From the NCBI GenBank assembly GCA_025928545.1, contig JAICJH010000003.1, forward strand, positions 1-64,000: 64,000 bases of DNA. Direction: 5' to 3'. The stretch's first letter is position 1. Each line of letters begins with the position of its first letter. The position numbers and the translations under genes are program-made. The notes beneath the pieces are model-generated. The model saw nothing but the letters and a program-made list of their open reading frames with translations. It had not been told where the DNA came from and made no database searches. This document shows, in pieces, positions 8,517 to 17,169 of this stretch. The DNA is from Bryobacteraceae bacterium (lineage in GTDB: Bacteria; Acidobacteriota; Terriglobia; Bryobacterales; Bryobacteraceae).

Positions 8517-9644
8517 ATGATCCGCAATCCGGACGCCGCGCAGCCGACGGGCAGCGGCCATGCCCATCGCAAATTCACCGCTGCATGGGGTTATGCGCTG
8601 GCCATCCTGTGTGCGGGTGTTGCGCTGTTTGTCACCGAATCCCTGCGAAATCCGCTGTTTCCGACGCCCCTTTTTTTCGCGGCCATCGTGATCACCACCT
8701 GGTACGGCGGCAGCGTGCCCGGTATTATCGCCATCATCCTCGCCACTTTTTCGCTGGACTATTTCTTTATCCCGCCGCTGGGTAGTTTCGCTTTGAACAA
8801 GCCGGAGATCGCTTATCTCCTGGAATTTGCGCTGCCCGCGCTGCTCACAACGTGGTTTGTCACCAAGCGGCGAATCGCCGAAACGACACTGCGCGAGGCC
8901 CGCGATGAATTGCAGTCGCGCATCGAAAAGCGGCAGGAGGAACTGGCGCGCGTTTCGCGCATGCTGACTGTCGGTGAAATGGGAGTTTCCATCGCACATG
9001 AAGTGAACCAGCCGCTGATGGCCGTCGTGCTGAACGGCGACGCCTGTTTACGCTGGCTGAGCGCGAGCCCTCCCAATCTTGATGAGGCACGCGGCGCGGT
9101 GGGACGCATTATCGAAGAAGGCACCCGGGCCGGGGATATCGTTCGCCGGATTCGTGCGCTGGCGAAGACTTCCACCCGGCGCGCGGTGGTCGACCTGAAC
9201 CAAATCGCCGGCGAAATCGAGGCGCTGCTGGGCCGCGAGTTGACGCGCGGCAAGATCAGCTTCCGAACTGAGCTTGCCAAAGGTTTACCCAGCGTGCGCG
9301 GCGACCGTGTGCAACTCCAGCAAGTGGTTGTGAATCTGGCGATGAACGCTATTGAGGCGATGAGCGACCTCGATCAGGGGCGACGGGAACTGCGCATTCG
9401 TTCCGAAGTGCGGGAGTCGGACGGCGTAGTCATTGCGGTGGAAGATTCGGGACCGGGCTTACCGGCCGGCAATCCGGAAGATTTGTTCACGGCCTTCTTC
9501 ACCACGAAAGAGGATGGCCTCGGCATCGGGCTATCCATCAGCCGCACTATCATTGAAGCCCACGGCGGACGTCTGTGGGCCTTCAATTCAGGCAGCGGAG
9601 CCGTCTTTCAGTTCCGGCTGCCGATTCTTGAGGAAGGCGCCTGA
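8517..9644 (+). CDS. FixL-like sensor histidine kinase with KdpD-type membrane domain
   Basis: A 375-residue kinase. Three to four hydrophobic helices occupy residues about 22-115 and resemble the DUF4118 (KdpD-like) sensor region ('[23 protein letters not shown]'). A coiled linker leads to the dimerisation domain with '[16 protein letters not shown]' (phospho-His about residue 160), followed by N-box '[10 protein letters not shown]', G1 'DSGPGL', F-box and G2 '[12 protein letters not shown]'. The HEVNQPL form is typical of FixL/DctB-type kinases. It overlaps the response regulator gene by one base (TGATG), so the two form a coupled pair. Confidence 0.9.
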   Translation: MIRNPDAAQPTGSGHAHRKFTAAWGYALAILCAGVALFVTESLRNPLFPTPLFFAAIVITTWYGGSVPGIIAIILATFSLDYFFIPPLGSFALNKPEIAYLLEFALPALLTTWFVTKRRIAETTLREARDELQSRIEKRQEELARVSRMLTVGEMGVSIAHEVNQPLMAVVLNGDACLRWLSASPPNLDEARGAVGRIIEEGTRAGDIVRRIRALAKTSTRRAVVDLNQIAGEIEALLGRELTRGKISFRTELAKGLPSVRGDRVQLQQVVVNLAMNAIEAMSDLDQGRRELRIRSEVRESDGVVIAVEDSGPGLPAGNPEDLFTAFFTTKEDGLGIGLSISRTIIEAHGGRLWAFNSGSGAVFQFRLPILEEGA

Positions 9645-10267
9645 TGGACGGGCCACTTGAACAAGCGGAGCCCATGGTTTTTGTGGTGGACGATGAAGCC
9701 GCGGCGCGGTCTGCAATGGAAAGCCTGCTGCAATCGGTTGGGTTGCGCGTGCGGAGTTTTGGCTCGGCTGCCGAATTCCTGAATCGCCAGGCCTATGAAG
9801 GGCCAGCCTGTCTCGTGCTCGATGTGCGGCTGCCGGGGATGAGCGGCATCGAACTGCAGCGCCACCTGACGCTGACAGCCGTGAATATTCCGATCATCTT
9901 TATCACGGGGCATGGCGATATTCCGATGTCGGTGGAAGCAATGAAGGCCGGGGCGATGGAATTCCTGACCAAGCCATTTCGCGGGCAGGAGTTGCTGGAC
10001 GCGATCCACAATGCCCTGGAACGCAGCCGCACCAGCCGGCAGGACGGCGCCCGGCTGGCGGAACTGCGCCGCCGCATCGGCTCGCTGACTGCGCGCGAGC
10101 GCGAGGTGATGGAGCGCGTCATCGCCGGCATGCTGAATAAACAAATCGCCGCCGAACTCGGGACCGCGGAGCGCACCGTCAAAATCCACCGGGCGAATCT
10201 GATGCGCAAGATGGAGGCGGAGTCGCTGCCGGAACTGGTCCGCATGGCGGAGAAGAGCCGTTTATAG
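9644..10267 (+). CDS. FixJ-family response regulator
   Basis: A 207-residue regulator with an N-terminal receiver (acidic 'VDDEAAAR', phospho-acceptor Asp60 in '[12 protein letters not shown]', '[21 protein letters not shown]' and the 'TKPF' lysine) and a C-terminal LuxR-type helix-turn-helix ('[22 protein letters not shown]', then 'RTVKIHR'). The receiver's GHGDIPM sequence is characteristic of FixJ-type proteins. It is the partner of the kinase that overlaps it. An inverted repeat just downstream could be a target site. Confidence 0.93.
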   Translation: MDGPLEQAEPMVFVVDDEAAARSAMESLLQSVGLRVRSFGSAAEFLNRQAYEGPACLVLDVRLPGMSGIELQRHLTLTAVNIPIIFITGHGDIPMSVEAMKAGAMEFLTKPFRGQELLDAIHNALERSRTSRQDGARLAELRRRIGSLTAREREVMERVIAGMLNKQIAAELGTAERTVKIHRANLMRKMEAESLPELVRMAEKSRL

Positions 10268-10279
10268 CACTGTCGTCTA

Positions 10280-10295
10280 TAGCACTAAGGTGCTA
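10280..10295. promoter_or_regulatory. Inverted repeat TAGCAC-4-GTGCTA after the response regulator gene
   Basis: TAGCAC (10280-10285), four bases, GTGCTA (10290-10295); a further TAGCAC sits at 10265-10270 inside the end of the regulator gene. It lies between the regulator and the antiporter gene. It could be an operator for the FixJ-like protein or a weak hairpin; there is no U tract. Confidence 0.3.
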
Positions 10296-10353
10296 ATCGG
10301 CTGCCCTACGAGACAGCTGTGCCCGCCCGTATTTTCCCGTTATCGTTGAGCCA

Positions 10354-11799
10354 GTGTCCCGCAATAAGCTCATCCCAATCTATTGCCTGATGGTAGGCGT
10401 GCCCGTACTGTTCATGTACCTGGTCCTGAAAACCGGCGCGGAATTGGTAGCCCCGGTGGCGGTCGCGACCCGAACTGCAGCCGCCGCGGCCCGCCCCGCC
10501 AGCATGAATCTCTTCCTGCTGGTCATGCAGGTGGCTGTGGTGCTGCTTGCATCGCGCGCCGTCGGCATGCTTTTCAAATGGATCAAACAGCCGCAGGTCG
10601 TGGGAGAAATGGTGGCGGGAATTTTGCTCGGCCCGTCATTGCTCGGTTGGGTCGCCCCGTGGATTTCACAAGCGGTTTTTCCGGCGGCGAGTCTGGGGTA
10701 TCTGAATGCGTTGGCACAGATCGGACTGGTGTTTTTCATGTTCCTGGTTGGAATTGAGCTGAATCCTCAGGCGCTGAAAAAACATGGACACGCGGCAGTT
10801 CTGACCAGCCACTCCAGCATCGTGATGCCGTTTTGTCTGGGCACGGCGCTGGCATTAATCCTTTATCCGCGGCTGGCCACCCCCGGGGTTGGCTTCACCA
10901 GCTACGCGTTGTTCATGGGCTCGGCCATGAGCATTACGGCATTCCCTGTGCTCGCCCGCATTCTCACCGAGCGCAAGCTGCTCGGAAGCCGCATGGGCAC
11001 TCTCTCCATATCGTGCGCCGCGGTGGATGACATCACGGGCTGGTGCATCCTCGCATACATTGTTGCGATGGTCCGATCGGAGAGCGCATCGAAGCCTTTA
11101 TGGGTCACACTCGGCGGCGCTCTGGCCTTTGTTCTCGTGATGCTGCTGGCGGTGCGACCACTTTTGCGGGGCTTCGAAACTTCGTTCCGCAAACATGGGA
11201 GTTTGACCGACAATGCCGTTTCGCTGATGCTGGTTCTTGCGCTCGCGTCCGCGCTTTCCACCGAATGGCTGGGCATTCACTCGCTGTTTGGCGCATTTTT
11301 CACGGGCGCCATCATGCCGAAGAGCAGGGATTTTGTCAAGGCGGCGATGACGAAGCTGGAAGGGCTCACGGTTGTCGCGCTGCTGCCCCTGTTCTTCGCA
11401 TTCAGCGGACTGCGCACCAGTATCCGCCTCGTTCATGGAGAAATGTTGTTCTACACAGCGATTGTTATCGCGGTGGCGATTGCGGGAAAATTCGGCGGGT
11501 CCATGGCCGCCGCCCGCATAGCCGGTGTGCCATGGCGGGATGCGACTGCGCTCGGCATTCTGATGAACACGCGGGGGCTGATGGAACTGATCGCTCTGAA
11601 TATCGGTCTCGATATCGGTGTCATCTCACAGACCGTTTTCACCATTATGGTGCTCATGGCGCTGGTAACTACTCTCATGACTTCGCCGTTGCTCGAATGG
11701 GTGTATCCCACCAGGCTGATGATCTGCGACGAACCCGAAAAAGCGGACAGACGCTTTTATCCCGGTCCCGCCGGAAGGCGCCTCCAACCGGCGGAATGA
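10354..11799 (+). CDS. CPA2-family cation:proton antiporter
   Basis: A 481-residue membrane protein with about 13 hydrophobic segments. 'QPQVVGEMVAGILLGPSLLGW' and 'FFMFLVGIEL' early in the protein, 'TAFPVLARIL' in the middle and 'MNTRGLMELIALNIG' late are signatures of the Na+/H+ exchanger CPA2 (KefB-like) family. There is no C-terminal TrkA nucleotide-binding domain. The start is a GTG; a TATCGT hexamer lies seven bases before it and no Shine-Dalgarno is present, so the mRNA may be leaderless. An alternative ATG lies at codon 13. Confidence 0.9.
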   Translation: MSRNKLIPIYCLMVGVPVLFMYLVLKTGAELVAPVAVATRTAAAAARPASMNLFLLVMQVAVVLLASRAVGMLFKWIKQPQVVGEMVAGILLGPSLLGWVAPWISQAVFPAASLGYLNALAQIGLVFFMFLVGIELNPQALKKHGHAAVLTSHSSIVMPFCLGTALALILYPRLATPGVGFTSYALFMGSAMSITAFPVLARILTERKLLGSRMGTLSISCAAVDDITGWCILAYIVAMVRSESASKPLWVTLGGALAFVLVMLLAVRPLLRGFETSFRKHGSLTDNAVSLMLVLALASALSTEWLGIHSLFGAFFTGAIMPKSRDFVKAAMTKLEGLTVVALLPLFFAFSGLRTSIRLVHGEMLFYTAIVIAVAIAGKFGGSMAAARIAGVPWRDATALGILMNTRGLMELIALNIGLDIGVISQTVFTIMVLMALVTTLMTSPLLEWVYPTRLMICDEPEKADRRFYPGPAGRRLQPAE

Positions 11800-11819
11800 G
11801 CTTCTGCAGGCACGCGTTG

Positions 11820-12701
11820 TCAGTTCGCCGACGAAATGCTCCGCGATTCTCCCTGCGGCGCACCTGGCCGGCGAAAAGACCCGGAGTCGATCGTCACACC
11901 TGCACTCGAAATCGCCTGGAAGAACAAATCGTCGCCGCTGATCTCAACAGAAAGAAACGAGCGGTCTTTGTCGTAGCCCACCGCGGTCAAATCGGTCTTC
12001 TTCATGCCGGGCGTGCGGAGTTCGCCGGAAGCACCTTCCGTGAAATAGTAGATTCCCTTCTGCGGCTTGATGCGTTCGTAGATATGCTCATGGCCCGCAA
12101 AAACAACGCTGACCCCGTACTTGACGAATAACGGCTCCAGAATCCCGCGTATTTCCGTGGAGGATCCGTGAAACGTTCCCGACGAATAGAGCGGGTGGTG
12201 AAAATAGCAGATCTTCCAATCGTTCCCGGCGCCGGCCAACTCTTTTTCGAGCCAGGTCAGTTGCGGGGGATCGAGATAGTCCGTATCAAGAACGAAAAAC
12301 CGCACGTTGCCTTTCGTGTAGGAATAATAGCGCTGGCCGTTCATGTTCAGGAATTTGTAGAACCGTTCATTGGTGTCGTCATGATTGCCCAGCGCCGCAT
12401 AGAACTGAACTCCGGCATCGAGAAGCGGCTTGTACGGAGCTTCGAACTTCTTAGCCATATCTTTCGGGCTCTTACGGCCATAGATGTTGTCCCCGAGCAT
12501 GATGACAAAGGTGTACGGGAACTTATGATAAAAATCCAGCATGCGATTCGCGGTCTCGTATTGGCCGCGACTCCCGGTGCCCATATCTCCGATCGCCAGG
12601 AAGCGTACCGAGCCTGATTTCAGTGGCAGAGTGAGGTCCTGCGCACCCACCAGCAAAGTTATGATCAGCAGGAGGGCCGCAAGGAGCGCGTGCTGCTTCA
12701 A
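11820..12701 (-). CDS. Secreted metallophosphoesterase (purple acid phosphatase-like)
   Basis: A 293-residue protein with a clear Sec signal ('ALLAALLLIITLLVGAQ'). All five calcineurin-like metal motifs are present in order: 'IGDMGTG', 'MLGDNIYG', 'ALGNHDD', 'YFHHPLYSSG' and 'FAGHEHIYER'. The layout matches small tartrate-resistant acid phosphatase-like enzymes, which hydrolyse phosphomonoesters outside the cytoplasm. The start ATG overlaps the stop of the upstream gene by 4 nt (12698-12701), so the two are translationally coupled. Confidence 0.92.
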   Translation of the reverse strand: MKQHALLAALLLIITLLVGAQDLTLPLKSGSVRFLAIGDMGTGSRGQYETANRMLDFYHKFPYTFVIMLGDNIYGRKSPKDMAKKFEAPYKPLLDAGVQFYAALGNHDDTNERFYKFLNMNGQRYYSYTKGNVRFFVLDTDYLDPPQLTWLEKELAGAGNDWKICYFHHPLYSSGTFHGSSTEIRGILEPLFVKYGVSVVFAGHEHIYERIKPQKGIYYFTEGASGELRTPGMKKTDLTAVGYDKDRSFLSVEISGDDLFFQAISSAGVTIDSGSFRRPGAPQGESRSISSAN

Positions 12702-13267
12702 GGCACCGCTCCTGTTATGAAGTCCACGATCAACCTGGCGTCAAGATCCTCAAGAACGAAATCGTGGCCGATGATTCGATACGCAAGATCCGGCGGCAGC
12801 GAGGGCAGGTGGAGCAGCAGATTCGGAGGCACGGTTGTCGTCGGCACCGCATCCGGCATCTCGGCGTTTACCGAAAGGTTCCAGCCCTTCAGCGGTTCTC
12901 CCTGGCGAATCGTTTTCCTGACGTCATCAGCCGCGGGGGCGTGGAATGTCTGTGCAATTGCCTCTTTGAACTGCCGGGCGATATCCGGAGTAAAGATGTC
13001 ACCGGCTTTGGCGTTCGCGCGCGCGGCTTTAATCGTCTCGGCCAACTCATGCGGGTGCTCCGCAATTTTCTCGCTCTTCGTGGTGGTCCGCAGTTTCGGT
13101 ATGGATTTGTGCAGTTTGAGGTAGTCCCGAATGCGCGTTGCGAAATCGCCGAAGACCGGCGGCTTCGGTATCACTGTGCGCTCCTGAGCGCCCGCGCCTG
13201 GAATCCAGCATGCGCAACTCAGGACCGATGCGACGGCAGCGGAGCGGCAACAGGCAGGCAGAGGCAT
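12698..13267 (-). CDS. Exported protein of unknown function
   Basis: A 189-residue protein with an N-terminal hydrophobic signal containing two cysteines ('SVLSCACWIPG'), a lysine-rich middle ('LRTTTKSEKIAEHPHELAETIKAAR') predicted helical, and a C-terminal part ending 'RLIVDFITGAVP'. I do not recognise the family. It precedes and overlaps the phosphoesterase gene by 4 nt and follows the PLD-like gene by 11 nt, so the three appear to be one operon concerned with exported or surface phosphoesters. Confidence 0.7.
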   Translation of the reverse strand: MPLPACCRSAAVASVLSCACWIPGAGAQERTVIPKPPVFGDFATRIRDYLKLHKSIPKLRTTTKSEKIAEHPHELAETIKAARANAKAGDIFTPDIARQFKEAIAQTFHAPAADDVRKTIRQGEPLKGWNLSVNAEMPDAVPTTTVPPNLLLHLPSLPPDLAYRIIGHDFVLEDLDARLIVDFITGAVP

Positions 13268-13278
13268 AGCGCGGACTC

Positions 13279-14412
13279 TCAGGAAGCTTTCTTTTCCTCC
13301 ACAATCTCCCGTACGGCTTCCCTGGTTGCCGCTTTGACGGCGTCTTTCACAGTTGACTTCAACTCGTCGGGCGGCAGGTCGACTCCCGCTTCCCTGATGA
13401 CGTTCTTCAAGGTGGTTTTCAGAGGCGGGATCGCTTTCTGAAGTGCGCGGACGGCCTTCGCGGCCTCTTTCGTGGAAGCAGGAGGGGCCTGCTTTTCTTC
13501 TGCTTCAGTCTCCTCGACACCAGCGGCGTCCCAATCCTCGCGGAAAGTTGCGAGCAGGCTGTTGACAACCTTCGGATCCCGCACGATGATGCCGATTTCG
13601 CGCCGCTGCTCCAGTTCCGGCTCCCGGAGGCTCTGGCTTCCAACGAAGGCGTGCAGGCCATCGCGGATCATCGTGCGGGTGTGCAGGCGCATGCTGGTGA
13701 GCTGCGTGACAGGCAGCTTCGTGTTGCGCGAGGCGATACTACCGATGATTTTGATTTCGACTCCGGCTTTAGCCCGCTCTTCCAGCTGATGGATGATTTG
13801 CTTGTCGCCGATCTTCGGATCGTAGATGTAGAGTTGCTTCTGCGCCTGCCGGATAAAGGACAGGAGCTGCTTTCGGGCATTTTCCGGACTGACCACCAGT
13901 GTGTCCGCGCCTGGAACGTATTTTTGCCGGTTGAGGTCCGCTTCGAATAATTTGGCAGCTTCCCGGACAACTTTACCGGCGCTGGTCACGATGCCGAAGC
14001 CGCGACTGTGTTCGATATCGATGTGCACGAAGTTGAACGACAGAAGATATAGAGTCTTCGCATCGACAATCATCATCTTGCCGTGGTAGCGAATCAAATC
14101 GCTGGCCGTGCGGCCCACCACGATACCCGCTTCGAGAAATCTTGTCTCCAGGCTGCGCAGTTTTGGCTCGCCATTACGGTTGGTGTTGGCGATCAGGGCG
14201 CGAACAACCAGGCCGCGGTCGGAGGCCTGCTTCAGTGCGTTCTCAAGCTCCTTCCAATCCATGCGAAAGATGAGAATATCGATGCTTCTGCGGGCTCGCC
14301 GGATTGCAGTGAGCAGGGGAGCGAGACCATCGCGAGGCTGAATCAGCAGTTTCAGGACATTTCCTTCCGATTCGCGACACGTGCACGTAACGGGCCAGTT
14401 TGACTGGCGCAT
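13279..14412 (-). CDS. Phospholipase D-like domain protein with Lys/Ala-rich tail
   Basis: A protein of about 377 residues with two PLD repeats. Repeat one has the full HKD motif ('YHGKMMIVD'), repeat two reads 'LHTRTMIRDGLHAFVGSQ', where arginine replaces the motif lysine. Bacterial PLD-like proteins use both repeats to form one active site for phosphodiester cleavage, so activity may be reduced or changed. A charged helical tail of about 90 residues follows. The N terminus is uncertain: ATG 14412 lacks a ribosome binding site and the PLD fold seems to begin about 20 residues later. No signal peptide. Confidence 0.8.
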   Translation of the reverse strand: MRQSNWPVTCTCRESEGNVLKLLIQPRDGLAPLLTAIRRARRSIDILIFRMDWKELENALKQASDRGLVVRALIANTNRNGEPKLRSLETRFLEAGIVVGRTASDLIRYHGKMMIVDAKTLYLLSFNFVHIDIEHSRGFGIVTSAGKVVREAAKLFEADLNRQKYVPGADTLVVSPENARKQLLSFIRQAQKQLYIYDPKIGDKQIIHQLEERAKAGVEIKIIGSIASRNTKLPVTQLTSMRLHTRTMIRDGLHAFVGSQSLREPELEQRREIGIIVRDPKVVNSLLATFREDWDAAGVEETEAEEKQAPPASTKEAAKAVRALQKAIPPLKTTLKNVIREAGVDLPPDELKSTVKDAVKAATREAVREIVEEKKAS

Positions 14413-14531
14413 CGAACCAGGCAAGCTTCAATCTGCTGTAACTCCAAGATCGTCGCGAGCTTAGTGGGGCAGCGCAGCCTGACCGCGTTCCATGGCGGCG
14501 GAACGGTAATGAACTTGCACATTCCAAAACG

Positions 14532-15509
14532 ATGAGTCTGAAATCCTACCTTGTCGCGTTTGCGGTGATCGCGCCGATCCTGGCGTTCGACGAGGCGCCG
14601 ACACCGCTGCCAAAATCCCAGTTGGCATATCTATGGACTCAAAGAAACGTCACGTCGCTCGATTTGCTGAACGGGTCGGGCGGCAAAGAGCATGCGCCCC
14701 GTGGAGTGTTCACGTTTGCCGGGGAAGACAAGGAAGGAACCAATCCGAAGTTTGATGTGGTGGACGAACAGGGAAACAAATGGAAGGCCAAGCTTGGCGA
14801 AGAGGCTCAGTCCGAAACCGCCGCTACCCGCCTGGTGTGGGCAGCGGGCTACTTCGTGGATGAGGATTATTACCTTCCTGAATTGCACGTGCGCGGAATG
14901 AAGAAACTGAAACGCGGCGACCAGTACGTCTCCCCGGGCGGAATTGTTCGCAATGTCAGGATGGAGCGCACCGTCAAGGGACAGAAGAAGACGGGTAACT
15001 GGAGTTGGTTCCGGAACGCTTTCACGGGAACCAGGGAGTTCAACGGCCTGCGAGTGATGATGGCTTTGATCGACAACTGGGATTTGAAAGAAGTGAACAA
15101 CGCCATTTACGACGAGCACGGCGAAGGTTTCCGATACGTCATCAGCGACCTGGGAGCAACGTTCGGCAAGACGGGCAACCCGCTGACCCGCTCAAAGAAT
15201 AATCCCGCCGATTACGAGGCCACGAAGTTCATCCAGAAAACTACCGCGGACCATGTCGATTTCTTTCTCAGCAGCCGGCCGTTTATTCTGGCCGCTGTGG
15301 ACGTTCCCAACTACGCGAAACGCACGCACATGGAGGAAGTGGTGAAAAATATTCCGCGCGCGGATGCTAAATGGCTGGGCACGATTCTGGCGCCGCTTTC
15401 GGAAGAACAGTTGCGCGATTGCTTCCGCGCAGCCGGATACGCGCCGGAAGACGCGGACGGGAACGCCGCAGTGGTGCGGCAACGAATCACAGAGCTGACC
15501 GGCCTCTAA
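14532..15509 (+). CDS. Secreted protein with atypical kinase-like motifs (HipA/Fam20C-like pattern)
   Basis: A 325-residue exported protein (signal 'YLVAFAVIAPILAF'). Proteins like it occur in Acidobacteria as hypothetical proteins. Residue patterns recall atypical kinases: a strand with Lys87 ('KWKAKLG'), a helix with Glu95 ('SETAATRLVW'), a catalytic-loop-like 'LIDNWDLKEVNN' at 180-190 (Asp181, Asp184, Asn189/190) and a metal-loop-like 'VISDLGATFGK' at 204-213 (Asp206). HipA, PI4K-like and Fam20C kinases share this Lys-Glu-Asp/Asn-Asp order. The kinase call is my inference from motif order, not from a search. Its end overlaps the convergent PQQ-propeller gene by 4 nt. Confidence 0.75.
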   Translation: MSLKSYLVAFAVIAPILAFDEAPTPLPKSQLAYLWTQRNVTSLDLLNGSGGKEHAPRGVFTFAGEDKEGTNPKFDVVDEQGNKWKAKLGEEAQSETAATRLVWAAGYFVDEDYYLPELHVRGMKKLKRGDQYVSPGGIVRNVRMERTVKGQKKTGNWSWFRNAFTGTREFNGLRVMMALIDNWDLKEVNNAIYDEHGEGFRYVISDLGATFGKTGNPLTRSKNNPADYEATKFIQKTTADHVDFFLSSRPFILAAVDVPNYAKRTHMEEVVKNIPRADAKWLGTILAPLSEEQLRDCFRAAGYAPEDADGNAAVVRQRITELTGL

Positions 15510-17155
15510 CGACCGATGGCGACGAGTTCTTTCAGGCTGCGGTGATAGATGCGGCCATCGCTGTAGCTCGGCGTGTTCAAACTCCATGCCTCGCCGGATT
15601 GGCCGAGGTCGTTGATTGCCAATAGTGCACTTTCGTCGAGCACTTTCGCTCCGGCGTCAATCACGTACGTGATGCCCAGCATGGTCGTGAAATAGATCTT
15701 GTTTCCGAGCGCGACGGGGCTGCCCCAGAACGCGGGGATCTGCCAGCCATCCGTCTTTGACCGATCCTCGGCCACGACATCGTTGCCCTGCGAGTCCTCG
15801 GCTTTCGTAGTGACTGCAATACCGTAGACCTTCTGGTCCGGTTCGCCCGGCTTACGGATCACGGTAACGGGTACTTCCAGGTATTCGACTTTGCCGGTCT
15901 CCACGTTGACACGCGCGATGGTGTGGGACGGTCCGGCTTTTCCGGCCGGGGGGTGATTATTGCGATTGTGCGCGGTCGAGGTAAGGAAGTAGTGGTAGCC
16001 GTTCACGACGATGTTGGCGTGCCATGCCGGCATCACGCGGATGACTTCGGTCGGCTTCAGCCGATTTCGCGGCGAGAGTTCGCGGATTTCGCGCAGGTTC
16101 ACGTTGGTATGGACAATGTATTTTCCGGCGGCTGGGTCCCACTGGCGATAATCCACGTTGCGAATGAGCGATTGCTCGCGCAGCAGCTTGCCGGTCTGGC
16201 TATCGATCACCAGATGACTTTCCTCGGGATTCAGGCGAAACCAGTACGCATACTTCTGGTCCCAATGGAGGACGTAAAGCGCCTGCCATGTTGGTGCGGC
16301 GAGCGATCCGGGAACGGCGAGGGGCTTGCCGTCCGCATCCGTATCGGCTACAAAACGCCAGATGGTTTTGCCTGCCCGCCCGGGGCGCAGGTCCACCAGC
16401 CCGAGACCTACGGGCCGCTCCGGAACATCGTGCCAGCCGCCGCGGCCGGTGAGGACAGCGGGCGTTCCATCCTTCATGTGACCGAAGACGGAAGTCGCGT
16501 ATGTGGTGGTGCCATCCTCGGCGATCCAGATGGTTTTACCGGTTAATTTGTCGATACCGCGCAGATAATTCCAGCCGGGTTTTTGATCCGGGCCCGGATC
16601 GCCTGGTTCCACGTTGAGAATTGTATTGCCGTAGAGTATCGGCTCATGCTGCTTGTTGAACGGATACGGCTCGCCCCAGGGCTTGTACTGCCGCCTCCAG
16701 ATTTCCTTGCCCTGGAAGTCCCAGCAGCCCATTTCGCCGCTGGCGTTGAAGAACCAAACATACTTGCCATCGGTGATGGGCGAGGGCGAAGTGGAGTCGC
16801 TGTAGGCATACATCAGAGGGCTGGGAACGGTGCCTTCCAGCCGCACCGACCACAGCATTTTGCCGGTGGTGGCGTCGACGGCGTGACCAAGGATCGTGCC
16901 GCTCATCTTCGGCGCGCCTGGTTTGAAGGGTTCGAATGTGGTGAGGAACAGCCGATTGCCCCAGACTGCAATGCCGCTTTGTCCACCGTTCGGCAGGGGA
17001 GTGCGCCAGAGGATGTTCTGGTTGCGGGCGACGCTCCAGCTTACGGGCGGCTTCGCATCGGGGACGCTCCAGGAGTTGTTCGGGCCAGCCGCCTGAGGCC
17101 AGTTGGCGAGTGCTGTCGCCGCGAGGATGGCGGAAAGGATTATGACTGGTCGCAC
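15506..17155 (-). CDS. PQQ-like beta-propeller repeat protein, exported
   Basis: A 549-residue protein with a short signal ('IILSAILAATALA') and repeated propeller blades such as 'ILWRTPLPNGGQSGIAVWGNRLFLT', 'DATTGKMLWSVRLEG', 'DKLTGKTIWIAEDG' and 'SQTGKLLREQSL'. These repeats resemble BamB and quinoprotein dehydrogenases, but there is no evidence of a complete PQQ site, so an enzymatic role is unproven. It is the last gene of a three-gene operon: the GTG start lies 14 nt after the DUF1552 stop, with an AGGT ribosome binding site. Confidence 0.87.
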   Translation of the reverse strand: MRPVIILSAILAATALANWPQAAGPNNSWSVPDAKPPVSWSVARNQNILWRTPLPNGGQSGIAVWGNRLFLTTFEPFKPGAPKMSGTILGHAVDATTGKMLWSVRLEGTVPSPLMYAYSDSTSPSPITDGKYVWFFNASGEMGCWDFQGKEIWRRQYKPWGEPYPFNKQHEPILYGNTILNVEPGDPGPDQKPGWNYLRGIDKLTGKTIWIAEDGTTTYATSVFGHMKDGTPAVLTGRGGWHDVPERPVGLGLVDLRPGRAGKTIWRFVADTDADGKPLAVPGSLAAPTWQALYVLHWDQKYAYWFRLNPEESHLVIDSQTGKLLREQSLIRNVDYRQWDPAAGKYIVHTNVNLREIRELSPRNRLKPTEVIRVMPAWHANIVVNGYHYFLTSTAHNRNNHPPAGKAGPSHTIARVNVETGKVEYLEVPVTVIRKPGEPDQKVYGIAVTTKAEDSQGNDVVAEDRSKTDGWQIPAFWGSPVALGNKIYFTTMLGITYVIDAGAKVLDESALLAINDLGQSGEAWSLNTPSYSDGRIYHRSLKELVAIGR

Positions 17156-17169
17156 ATTAACCTGTGCGA

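Noticed and set aside
11043..12131. 362-codon plus frame across the antiporter end
   Set aside because: Out of frame with the antiporter and antisense to the phosphoesterase; composition (Arg/His-rich) is that of a shadow.
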